Below are positions 7,834 through 19,586 of a stretch of 64,000 bases of DNA, one piece after another. The notes under the pieces were generated by a model. It saw nothing but the letters and a program-made list of their open reading frames with translations. It had not been told where the DNA came from and made no database searches. This DNA comes from Rutidosis leptorrhynchoides. Lineage: Eukaryota; Streptophyta; Magnoliopsida; Asterales; Asteraceae. How positions within the stretch are numbered: position 1 is the first letter of the stretch; the number at the start of each line of letters is the position of its first letter. The stretch is taken from NCBI RefSeq assembly GCF_046630445.1, contig NC_092336.1, forward strand, positions 204,323,001-204,387,000, given 5' to 3'. The position numbers were made by a program, and so were the translations under genes.

Positions 7834-10800
7834 ATGGCACCGACTACTCGACACACCGTGAATATAAATGAAGAGGAATTCCGTACTTTTCTAGCTTCAA
7901 ACATAGCCGCAGTACAGGCTGCGCTACATACCAACAATAACCTTGGATCAAGCAGTACAGGAAATCGTGTAGGATGCACCTACAAAGAATTCACTGCCTG
8001 CAAACCTTTGGAATTTGATGGAACTGAAGGACCGATCGGATTGAAACGGTGGACCGAGAAGGTCGAATCGGTGTTTGCCATAAGTAAGTGTACTGAAGAG
8101 GACAAAGTGAAGTACGCTACGCATACCTTCACAGGTTCTGCGTTAACATGGTGGAATACCTATCTAGAGCAAGTGGGACAAGATGATGCGTACGCACTAT
8201 CGTGGTCAGCATTCAAGCACTTGATGAACGAGAAGTACCGTCCCAGAACCGAGGTCAATAAGCTCAAGACAGAACTTAGAGGGTTACGAACCCAAGGATT
8301 TGATATTACCACGTACGAAAGACGATTCACAGAATTGTGCTTATTGTGTCCGGGAGCATTCGAAGATGAAGAAGAGAAGATCGACGTGTTTGTGAAAGGA
8401 TTACCGGAAAGAATCCAAGAAGATATAAGTTCACACGTGCCCGCCTCCATACAACAGGCATGTAGAATGGCTCACAAACTAGTGAACCAGATTGAAGAAA
8501 GAATTAAAGAACAGACTGCTGAAGAGACCAATGTGAAGCAAGTCAAAAGAAAGTGGGAGGAAAACGGTGAAAAGAATCACCAATACAACAACAACAGCAA
8601 TTACAACAATAATCGCAACAATTATCCCAACAATCGCAACATCAATCGCAACTACAACAAACGGCCCAACAACAACAACAACAACAACAACAGCAACTAC
8701 AACAATCATCCCAACAACAATAATAACCGCAACAACAACAACAATCAGAAGCAGCTATGCCAAAGGTGTGAAAAGAATCACTCGGGGTTCTGCACCAAAT
8801 TTTGCAACAAGTGTAAAAGAAATGGTCATAGCGCGGCGAAGTGTAAGGTCTACGGACCAGGGGTTAATAGAACGAAAGGAACAAATGGTGTCAGAACGAG
8901 TAATGGCGGAGCAAGTAGTGTCGGAGCAAGTTATGCCAATGTAGTTTGTTATAAATGTGGAAAACCGGGCCACATTATTAGAAATTGCCCGAACCAGGAG
9001 AACACGAATGGACAAGGCCGTGGAAGAGTTTTCAATATTAATGCGGCAGAGGCATAGGAAGACCCAGAGCTTGTTACGGGTACGTTTCTTATTGACAATA
9101 AATCTGCTTACGTTTTATTTGATTCGGGTGCGGATAGAAGCTATATGAGTAGAGATTTTTGTGCTAAATTAAGTTGTCCAATGACGCCTTTGGATAGTAA
9201 ACTTTTACTCGAATTAGCAAATGGTAAATTAATTTCAGCAGGTAATATATGTCGGAATCGAGAAATTAAACTGGTTAGCGAAACATTTAAGATTGATTTG
9301 ATACCAGTAGAGTTAGGGAGTTTTGATGTGATAATCGGTATGGACTGGTTGAAAGAAGTGAAAGCGGAGATCGTTTGTTACAAAAATGCAATTCGCATTA
9401 TACGAGAAAAAGGAAAACCCTTAATGGTGTACGGAGAAAAGGGCAACACGAAGCTACATCTTATTAGTAATTTGAAGGCACAAAAACTAATAAGAAAAGG
9501 TTGCTATGCTGTTCTAGCACACATCGAGAAAGTACAAACTGAAGAAAAGAGCATCAATGATGTTCCCATTGCAAAAGAATTTCCCGATGTATTTCCGAAG
9601 GAATTACCGGGATTACCCCCACATCGATCCGTTGAATTTCAAATAGATCTTGTACCAGGAGCTGCACCAATAGCTCGTGCTCCTTACAGACTCGCACCCA
9701 GCGAGATGAAAGAACTGCAAAGCCAATTACAAGAACTTTTAGAGCGTGGTTTCATTCGACCAAGCACATCACCGTGGGGAGCTCCTGTTTTGTTTGTCAA
9801 GAAGAAAGATGGTACATTCAGGTTGTGTATCGACTACCGAGAGTTGAACAAACTTACCATCAAGAACCGCTACCCACTACCGAGAATCGATGACTTATTT
9901 GATCAACTACAAGGCTCGTCTGTTTATTCAAAGATTGACTTACATTCCGGGTATCATCAAATGAGGGTGAAAGAAGATGATATTCCAAAGACTGCTTTCA
10001 GAACACGTTACGGTCATTACGAGTTTATGGTCATGCCGTTTGGTTTAACTAATGCACCAGCTGTGTTCATGGACCTTATGAACCGAGTGTGTGGACCATA
10101 CCTTGACAAGTTTGTCATTGTTTTCATTGATGACATACTTATTTACTCAAAGAATGACCAAGAACACGGTGAACATTTGAGAAAGGTGTTAGAAGTATTG
10201 AGGAAGGAAGAATTGTACGCTAAGTTTTCAAAGTATGCATTTTGGTTGGAAGAAGTTCAATTCCTCGGTCACATAGTGAACAAAGAAGGTATTAAGGTGG
10301 ATCCGGCAAAGATAGAAACTGTTGAAAAGTGGAAAACCCCGAAAACTCCGAAACACATACGCCAGTTTTTAGGACTAGCTGGTTACTACAGAAGGTTCAT
10401 CCAAGACTTTTCCAGAATAGCAAAACCCTTGACTGCATTAACGCATAAAGGGAAGAAATTTGAATGGAATGATGAACAAGAGAAAGCGTTTCAGTTATTG
10501 AAGAAAAAGCTAACTACGGCACCTATATTGTCATTGCCTGAAGGGAATGATGATTTTGTGATTTATTGTGACGCATCAAAGCAAGGTCTCGGTTGTGTAT
10601 TAATGCAACGAACGAAGGTGATTGCTTATGCGTCTAGACAATTGAAGATTCACGAACAAAATTATACGACGCATGATTTGGAATTAGGCGCGGTTGTTTT
10701 TGCATTAAAGACTTGGAGGCACTACTTATATGGGGTCAAAAGTATTATATATACCGACCACAAAAGTCTTCAACACATATTTAATCAGAAACAACTGAAT

Positions 10801-12408
10801 ATGAGGCAGCGTAGGTGGATTGAATTATTGAATGATTACGACTTTGAGATTCGTTACCACCCGGGGAAGGCAAATGTGGTAGCCGATGCCTTGAGCAGGA
10901 AGGACAGAGAACCCATTCGAGTAAAATCTATGAATATAATGATTCATAATAACCTTACTACTCAAATAAAGGAGGCGCAACAAGGAGTTTTAAAAGAGGG
11001 AAATTTAAAGGATGAAATACCCAAAGGATCGGAGAAGCATCTTAATATTCGGGAAGATGGAACCCGGTATAGGGCTGAAAGGATTTGGGTACCAAAATTT
11101 GGAGATGAGAGAGAAATGGTACTTAGAGAAGCTCATAAAACCAGATACTCAATACATCCTGGAACAGGAAAGATGTACAAGGATCTCAAGAAACATTTTT
11201 GGTGGCCGGGTATGAAAGCCGATGTTGCTAAATATGTAGGAGAATGTTTGACGTGTTCTAAGGTGAAAGCTGAGCATCAGAAACCATCAGGTCTACTTCA
11301 ACAACCTGAAATCCCGGAATGGAAATGGGAAAACATTACCATGGATTTCATCACTAAATTGCCAAGGACTACAAGTGGTTTTGATACTATTTGGGTAATA
11401 GTTGATCGTCTCACCAAATCAGCACACTTCCTGCCAATAAGAGAAGATGACAAGATGGAGAAGTTAGCACGACTGTATTTGAAGGAAGTCATCTCCAGAC
11501 ATGGAATACCAATCTCTATTATCTCTGATAGGGATGGCAGATTTATTTCAAGATTCTGGCAGACATTACAGCAAGCATTAGGAACTCGTCTAGACATGAG
11601 TACTGCCTATCATCCACAAACTGATGGGCAGAGCGAAAGGACGATACAAATGCTTGAAGACATGCTACGAGCATGTGTTATTGATTTCAGAAACAGTTGG
11701 GATCGACATCTACCGTTAGCAGAATTTTCCTACAACAACAGCTACCATTCAAGCATTGAGATGGCGCCGTTTGAAGCACTTTATGGTAGAAAGTGCAGGT
11801 CTCCGATTTGTTAGAGTGAAGTGGGGGATAGACAGATTACGGGTCCGGAGATTATACAAGAAACTACCGAGAAGATCATCCAAATTCAACAACGGTTGAA
11901 AACCGCCCAAAGTCGACAAAAGAGCTACGCTGACATTAAAAGAAAAGATATAGAATTTGAAATTGGAGAGATGGTCATGCTTAAAGTTGCACCTTGGAAA
12001 GGCGTTGTTCGATTTGGTAAACGAGGGAAATTAAATCCAAGGTATATTGGACCATTCAAGATTATTGATCGTATCGGACCAGTAGCTTACCGACTAGAGT
12101 TACCTCAACAACTCGCGGCTGTACATAACACTTTCCACGTCTCGAATTTAAAAAAATGTTTTGCTAAAGAAGATCTCACTATTCCGTTAGATGAAATCCA
12201 AATCAACGAAAAACTTCAATTCATCGAAGAACCCGTCGAAATAATGGATCGTGAGGTTAAAAGACTTAAGCAAAACAAGATACCAATTGTTAAGGTTCGA
12301 TGGAATGCTCGTAGAGGACCCGAGTTCACCTGGGAGCGTGAAGATCAGATGAAGAAGAAATACCCGCATCTATTTCCAGAAGATTCGTCAACATCTTCAA
12401 CAGCTTAA
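7834..12408 (+). pseudogene. F1 gag-pol with two in-frame TAG codons
   Basis: One frame of 1,525 codons including the terminator. The chosen start (AAATGGC, MAPTTRH) has a better context than the ATG 36 bases upstream. Domains in order: gag, Asn-rich linker, two Cys-His knuckles, protease (DSGAD), RT (FIDDILIYS), RNase H (CDASKQGLG), integrase zinc finger and DD35E core, GPF module, chromodomain. TAG at 9055-9057 separates gag from protease; F2 has CAG (Gln). TAG at 11812-11814 sits after the integrase core; F2 has TGG (Trp). RT also has His where F2 and relatives have Arg in [10 protein letters not shown]. All are C-to-T or G-to-A changes. The rest is open, so inactivation is recent. Readthrough of the first stop cannot be excluded but F2 lacks it. 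Confidence 0.93.
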
Positions 12409-12430
12409 AATTTCGGGACGAAATTTATTT

Positions 12431-12443
12431 AACGGGTAGGTAC
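12431..12443 (+). promoter_or_regulatory. Polypurine tract of F1
   Basis: AACGGGTAGGTAC immediately before the 3' LTR, the plus-strand primer position. It is preceded by TTTCGGGACGAAATTT (about 12411-12426), a motif also seen in elements A and F2. Confidence 0.85.
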
Positions 12444-15400
12444 TGTAGTGACCCGAACTTTTCCATGTTTATATATATTAATTGAGATTGATATTTACAT
12501 GATTAAATATTTCCAACATGTTAAGCAATCAAACTTGTTAAGACTTGATTAATTGAAATATGTTTCATATAGACAATTGACCACCCAAGTTGACCGGTGA
12601 TTCACGAACGTTAAAACTTGTAAAAACTATATGATGACATATATATGGATATATATATATATATAGTTAACATGATACTATGATAAGTAAACATATCATT
12701 AAGTATATTAACAATGAACTACATATGTAAAAACAAGACTACTAACTTAATGATTTTTAAACGAGACATATATGTAACGATTATCGTTGTAAAGACATTT
12801 AATGTATATATATCATATTAAGAGATATTCATACATGATAATATCATGATAATATAATAATTTAAAATCTCATTTGATATTATAAACATTGGGTTAACAA
12901 CATTTAACAAGATCGTTAACCTAAAGGTTTCAAAACAACATTTACATGTAACGATTAACGATGACTTAACGACTCAGTTAAAATGTATATACATGTAGTG
13001 TTTTAATATGTATTTATACACTTTTGAAAGACTTCAATACACTTATCAAAATACTTCTACTTAACAAAAATGCTTACAATTACATCCTCGTTCAGTTTCA
13101 TCAACAATTCTACTCGTATGCACCCGTATTCGTACTCGTACAATACACAGCTTTTAGATGTATGTACTATTGGTATATACACTCCAATGATCAGCTCTTA
13201 GCAGCCCATGTGAGTCACCTAACACATGTGGGAACCATCATTTGGCAACTAGCATGAAATATCTCATAAAATTACAAAAATATGAGTAATCATTCATGAC
13301 TTATTTACATGAAAACAAAATTACATATCCTTTATATCTAATCCATACACCAACGACCAAAAACACCTACAAACACTTTCATTCTTCAATTTTCTTCATC
13401 TAATTGATCTCTCTCAAGTTCTATCTTCAAGTTCTAAGTGTTCTTCATATATTCTACAAGTTCTAGTTACATAAAATCAAGAATACTTTCAAGTTTGCTA
13501 GCTCACTTCCAATCTTGTAAGGTGATCATCCAACCTCAAGAAATCTTTGTTTCTTACAGTAGGTTATCATTCTAATACAAGGTAATAATCATATTCAAAC
13601 TTTGGTTCAATTTCTATAACTATAACAATCTTATTTCAAGTGATGATCATACTTGAACTTGTTTTTGTGTCATGATTCTGCTTCAAGAACTTCGAGCCAT
13701 CCAAGGATCCGTTGAAGCTAGATCTATTTTTCTCTTTTCCAGTAGGTTTATTCAAGGAACTTAAGGTAGTAATGATGTTCATAACATCATTCGATTCATA
13801 CATATAAAGCTATCTTATTCGAAGGTTTAAACTTGTAATCACTAGAACATAGTTTAGTTAATTCTAAACTTGTTCGCAAACAAAAGTTAATCCTTCTAAC
13901 TTGACTTTTAAAATCAACTAAACACATGTTCTATATCTATATGATATGCTAACTTAATGATTTAAAACCTGGAAACACGAAAAACACCGTAAAACCGGAT
14001 TTACGCCGTCGTAGTAACACCGCGGGCTGTTTTGGGTTAGTTAATTAAAAACTATGATAAACTTTGATTTTAAAGTTGTTATTCTGAGAAAATGATTTTT
14101 ATTATGAACATGAAACTATATCCAAAAATTATGATTAAACTCAAAGTGGAAGTATGTTTTCTAAAATGGTCATCTAGACGTCGTTCTTTCGACTGAAATG
14201 ACTACCTTTACAAAAACGACTTGTAACTTATTTTTCCGACTATAAACCTATACTTTTCTGTTTAGATTCATAAAATAGAGTTCAATATGAAACCATAGCA
14301 ATTTGATTCACTCAAAACGGATTTAAAATGAAGAAGTTATGGGTAAAACAAGATTGGATAATTTTTCTCATTTTAGCTACGTGAAAATTGGTAACAAATC
14401 TATTCCAACCATAACTTAATCAACTTGTATTGTATATTATGTAATCTTGAGATACCATAGACACGTATACAATGTTTCGACCTATCATGTCGACACATCT
14501 ATATATATTTCGGAACAACCATAGACACTCTATATGTGAAAGTTGGAGTTAGCTATACAGGGTTGAGGTTGATTCCAAAATATATATAGTTTGAGTTGTG
14601 ATCAATATTGAGATACGTATACACTGGGTCGTGGATTGATTCAAGATAATATTTATCGATTTATTTCTCTACATCTAACTGTGGACAACTAGTTGTAGGT
14701 TACTAACGAGGACAGCTGACTTAATAAACTTAAAACATCAAAATATATTAAAAGTGTTGTAAATATATTTTGAACATACTTTGATATATATGTATATATT
14801 GTTATAGGTTCGTGAATCAACCAGTGGCCAAGTCTTACTTCCCGACGAAGTAAAAATCTGTGAAAGTGAGTTATAGTCCCACTTTTAAAATCTAATATTT
14901 TTGGGATGAGAATACATGCAGGTTTTATAAATGATTTACAAAATAGACACAAGTACGTGAAACTACATTCTATGGTTGAATTATCGAAATCGAATATGCC
15001 CCTTTTTATTAAGTCTGGTAATCTAAGAATTAGGGAACAGACACCCTAATTGACGCGAATCCTAAAGATAGATCTATTGGGCCTAACAAACCCCATCCAA
15101 AGTACCGGATGCTTTAGTACTTCGAAATTTATATCATATCCGAAGGGTGTCCCGGAATGATGGGGATATTCTTATATATGCATCTTGTTAATGTCGGTTA
15201 CCAGGTGTTCACCATATGAATGATTTTTATCTCTATGTATGGGATGTGTATTGAAATATGAAATCTTGTGGTCTATTGTTACGATTTGATATATATAGGT
15301 TAAACCTATAACTCACCAACATTTTTGTTGACGTTTAAAGCATGTTTATTCTCAGGTGAATATTAAGAGCTTCCGCTGTTGCATACTAAAATAAGGACAA

Positions 15401-15699
15401 GATTTGGAGTCCATGTTTGTATGATATTGTGTAAAAACTGCATTCAAGAAACTGATTTCGATGTAACATATTTGTATTGTAAACCATTATGTAATGGTCG
15501 TGTGTAAACAGGATATTTTAGATTATCATTATTTGATAATCTACGTAAAGCTTTTTAAACCTTTATTTATGAAATAAAGGTTATGGTTTGTTTTAAAAAT
15601 GAATGCAGTCTTTGAAAAACGTCTCATATAGAGGTCAAAACCTCGCAACGAAATCAATTAATATGGAACGTTTTTAATCAATAAGAACGGGACATTTCA
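12444..15699 (+). repeat. 3' LTR of F1
   Basis: 3,256 bp, TG...CA, nearly identical to 2588-5845. Poly(A) signal at 15573-15578. Stem 1 of the hairpin cluster has lost its outer pair here (AACCATTA). Confidence 0.96.
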
Positions 15700-17927
15700 G
15701 GCGCGTGATTCTTGAACTCTTACGAAAGGAACAACTCTACGCTAAGTTTTCTAAGTGCGAGTTTTGGCTCAAAACCGTACAATTCCTCTGACACGTTGTT
15801 GATAGTAATGGAATACATGTCGATCCAGCTAAGATTACCGCTATCCAGAACTGGGAGATACCAAAGACTGCGAAGCATATTCGTCAATTTTTGGGACTTG
15901 CCGGTTATTATCGGAGATTCATAAAGGATTTTTCCCTTCTTGCCAAACCTCTTACGAAGCTAACTCAAAAAGGGAAGAAGTTTGAGTGGTCCGAAGAACA
16001 GGAATCTGCTTTCAAGATTTTGAAAGAGAAGTTGACCACAACCCCGATTCTATCTTTACCTGAAGGTACTGACGATTTTGTTGTTTACTGCGATGCCTCA
16101 AAGCAAGGCTTTGGTTGTGTTTTAATGCAACGTGAAAAGGTTATTGCCTACGCATCTAGACAGTTAAAGAAACACGAGGAGAACTATACCACACACGACC
16201 TTGAGTTAGGTGCCGTGGTATTTGCATTAAAGATATGGAGACATTATCTATATGGTACCCAGTTTATGGTGTATACTGACCATAAAAGTCTTCGACACAT
16301 CTTTGATCAAAACCAGCTGAATATGAGGCAAAGCCGATGGCTCGAGTTATTAAACGATTATGACTGTAAGATGGAATATCATCCTGGCAAGGCAAACGTA
16401 GTTGCCGATGCCCTCAGTCAAAAAGACGATGTTAAACGTGTTCGTGCCTTAAACCTGAAAATCAAATCAAATCTTATATCACGAATCTGTGAAGCTCAAC
16501 TGGAAGCTATTAAACCAACACTTATCGAAGGTGAAGGACCTATCGGTTTTGAGAACCAACTCCAAGTGAAAGCTAATGGTACACGGTACTTTAGCAACAG
16601 AATTTGGGTTCCTCGCTTCGGTAATCTCCGTGAACTAGTCTTGGATGAAGCGCATAAGACTAGGTATTCTATTCATCCGGGTTCCAGTAAGATGTACCAC
16701 GATGTGAAGGAATTCTACTGGTGGCCTAATATGAAAGCCGACATTGCTACTTATGTTAGTAAGTGTCTCACTTGTTTGAAAGTCAAGGCTGAACATCAAA
16801 AGCCTTCTGGTCTGTTGACACAACCCGATATTCCGCAGTGGAAGTGGGAATGTATCGCTATGGACTTTATTACTAAATTGCCCAAGACTTCTAGTGGCAA
16901 TGATACTATATGGGTCATAGTAGATCGTCTTACTAAATCTGCTCATTTCTTACCGATCAAGGAGACCGACAAGATGGAGAGATTGTCACAACTGTATATC
17001 AAAGAAATTGTCTCTCGTCATGGTGTTCCTATATCAATCATATCCGATCACGATAGTAGATTCACTTCCAGATTCTGGAAATCCTTACAAACTGATCTTG
17101 GAACTCAACTCGACATGAGTACTGCTTATCATCCGCAAACCGATGGTCAAAGTAAACGAACCATTCAAACATTGGAAGATATGCTTCGCGCTTGTGTTAT
17201 CGACTTCGACAAAGGCTGGGATAGACATTTGCCTTTGGTTGAATTCTCTTACAATAATAGTTACCACTCAAGTATTAAGGCTGCACCTTTTGAGGCCTTA
17301 TACGGACGAAAATGTAGATCCCCACTGTGCTGGGATGAATTAGAGGACAGACAGTTAACTGGTCCTGAAATCATACACGAGACAACCGAAAAGATAGTTT
17401 AGATTAAGAAACGAATAGAAACAGCTCGCAGCCGACAGAAGAGCTATGCTAATAAAGGTCGGAAAGATTTGGAATTCCAAGTTGGTGACAAAGTCATGTT
17501 GAAAGTATCCCCTTGGAAAGGCGTCGTTCGTTTTGGTAAACGAAGCAAACTAAGTCCGCGTTTTGTTGGACCCTTCAAGATTACTGAAAGGATCGGACCC
17601 GTACCTTATCGATTAGAATTACCTGCTGAACTTAGCAGCGTACACGACGTATTTCATGTCTCGAATCTTAAAAAGTGTCTCGCTGATGACACTCTCATTA
17701 TTCCTTTAGATGACATTCGCATTGATGATAAAATGCACTTCATAGAGGAATCCGTAGAAGTCATGGACCGATCTGCTAAACGCTTAAAACAAAGCACCAT
17801 ACCTGTTGTTAAGATCCGTTGGAATTTATGACGTGGCCCCGAGTATACCTGGGAACGTGAAGACCAAATGAAACAGAAATATCCCCATCTCTTCTCAACC
17901 GCTGATGCATCCGAGAAGTCTACCTAA
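15700..17927 (+). pseudogene. Element A pol, C-terminal half
   Basis: Continues the RT broken at 2587: RT thumb, RNase H ([10 protein letters not shown]), integrase (H-H-C-C finger, [16 protein letters not shown], Glu about 35 residues on), GPF module (FVGPFKI) and chromodomain, ending at TAA 17925-17927. In-frame stops: TGA at about 15788-15790 (FL*HVV, relatives Gly), TAG at 17400-17402 (relatives Gln), TGA at 17829-17831 (relatives Arg). The second integrase Asp motif reads SDHD for SDRD. Same protein family as element C and more distant from family F. Confidence 0.93.
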
Positions 17928-17950
17928 AACTTCGGGACGAAGTTTTTATT

Positions 17951-17963
17951 AACGGGGAGGTAC
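17951..17963 (+). promoter_or_regulatory. Polypurine tract of A
   Basis: AACGGGGAGGTAC directly before the LTR start, preceded by CTTCGGGACGAAGTTT. Confidence 0.85.
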
Positions 17964-18646
17964 TGTAACAACCCTCACTTTTCGACTTCTAAATTACTGA
18001 ATTAACCCTAGGGTTATATGTCTGACTATATGTATTAAGGGTTGTTATATACAATTAAATATTGACCGAATAGTAATTTTTAGTCAGCAATGTACGCTTA
18101 AATAAATAATATATTATTAATTTATATAATTTGACATAATTTAACTAAGTATATAAACTTTGTATCACTTTTATTATTTAGTTAATGTATTATATATTTA
18201 ACTATATAATAAATCCAATTATATATAAATGTAATAATATTTACAAACTTACTAAAACTATAGTTTAATAATTAAAATCATAATTATTATTAAAAATACA
18301 AAATACCGAATTATTTATTATTTTTATGCAAAATTTGTATTTATTAATTAAATGAAAAAAATAAAAAAAATAAAGTAAAATATTATTGACAAATATTCTT
18401 CGAAAAGCATTAAATCAATTTGTTTATTTATATAAAAAAAATCCTTAAAATAAATGAAAAAAATAAATAAATAAATAAATTACTTTTTAATTAAAAATTG
18501 TAATGGAAAAACTACTTTTATTATTTTATTTTGTGCATTATCCCATGACCTAACATTTAATACTTTTTAATTTTAAAATCCCATTAAGAATTAAAATATT
18601 TCTTTTTCTTTTAATTATTTTATTCTTTTTACCTATTTTTTTCAAG

Positions 18647-18654
18647 TATAAATA
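18647..18654 (+). promoter_or_regulatory. TATA box of family A LTR
   Basis: CAAGTATAAATACCCCTC, a canonical plant core promoter followed by a C/A-rich leader (CATTCAAACTCACAC). Start of transcription expected about 30 bp downstream. The same TATAAATACC core is in the solo LTR (38081-38088, minus) and C LTRs (42805-42812, 51935-51942, minus). Confidence 0.7.
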
Positions 18655-18750
18655 CCCCTCATTTCTCATTCAAACTCACACTAAAATTTCTCCCATTCTC
18701 TCTTTGAAGAATTACTACTAGTAAGTATTCTTTTCTTACTTTTTATTTTT

Positions 18751-18905
18751 TTTACTTTTTACTTTTTACTTTTTACTTTTTACTTTTTACTTCGGTTATT
18801 ATTTTTACCGAAACATGTAAATAATGTTATAAATTATATGCAATTAAAAATAAAATAAATAACATGTATACACTATTACTATTACTATTACTATTACTAT
18901 TACTA
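18751..18905 (+). repeat. Two short tandem arrays in A LTR
   Basis: A (TTTTTAC) 7-mer array at about 18751-18790 and an (ACTATT) 6-mer array at about 18873-18905. The 7-mer array is also in the solo LTR (about 37945-37985), but the 6-mer is short there, so the arrays differ between copies. Confidence 0.75.
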
Positions 18906-19586
18906 GCACCTATAACCTACTACTTATATTGTAACATAAAAACATTTTGGGATATGTATTAGAGATGTATAGATCTTCGAACTTTCTTGACGAATGGCTT
19001 CTATGAGATTCTAGGCAGAAGGTTTGGATTTCCGATTTAAAGGGTCCTATGGCTCAAGCCCCTAGATCTAAATTAGCCATTCGAAGGGAAAGGGGTGATT
19101 GGAAGCTTACCTAATACGGCAAGTATCCTAAAATGGAAAACACTGATAAAAGTAGCTACTCTCTAGTCATAGAAACTTAGTAAAATAAGAAACTTTCTAA
19201 AAATGGAAACTTTATAAAAATAGTAACTTACTAGGAATATAAACTTAGTAAAACAAACTATACTTAAACTTAAACATGGGCAAAACACTTTACTACTCTT
19301 AAATGTCAATAGGTTGACTTTCCTGCTCACTCGTTCAACTCTTTATTCCGAGGAATAACTCTCTCTCTACTTACTAAGGTGAATTCATAGCCCCTCTTTA
19401 TTGCTAGCAAACTTACTTACTTTACTTGGGGTGAGACACATGCTGTTTTTACTTTTTATAATTTAGACACAAGTACCAAACTGTTAAACTATGCTATACC
19501 CGGCTATGTCCGACTAAGTCCGTACAGTGATATTTTTAATTGCTGCTGCATGCTTAATTATTGGGGGTAGGCCTATCGGGAGTAAC

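Larger units (their letters stand above)
2588..15699 (+). mobile_element. F1: F-box-carrying chromovirus, near-complete copy
   Basis: Complete LTR retrotransposon of 13,112 bp. Order: 5' LTR, primer site, acidic ORF, F-box ORF, internal polypurine-like tract, gag-pol with C-terminal chromodomain, polypurine tract, 3' LTR. The LTRs start TGTAGTGACC and end GGACATTTCA. Flanks are TGCGC on the left and GGCGC on the right, a 5-bp duplication with one mismatch. I found only about five point differences plus a 2-bp AT-length change between the two 3.26-kb LTRs, so insertion is recent. Two TAG codons in gag-pol probably make this copy non-autonomous. The same family recurs as F2 (19587-32682), F3 (55864-60894) and F4 (60895 onward). 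Confidence 0.96.
15700..19586 (+). mobile_element. Chromovirus A, middle fragment
   Basis: Pol C-terminal half, polypurine tract and first 1.6 kb of the 3' LTR, lying between insertions F1 and F2. It is also the spacer of the large F1/F2 inverted repeat. Confidence 0.93.
17964..19586 (+). repeat. 3' LTR of A, first part (interrupted by F2)
   Basis: Begins TGTAACAACCCTCAC and breaks at GTAAC, where F2 is inserted. Continues at 32683. The intact version is the solo LTR at 36643-38756. Contains a good TATA box at 18647-18654 and two short tandem arrays (18751-18790, 18873-18905). Confidence 0.94.

Noticed and set aside
8479..8709. Val/Ile-rich minus-strand ORF and Thr-rich plus-strand ORF over the gag linker
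   Set aside because: Out-of-frame readings of the AAC-rich Asn linker of gag; repeated in F2 at 26571-26798 and 26336-26713 for the same reason.
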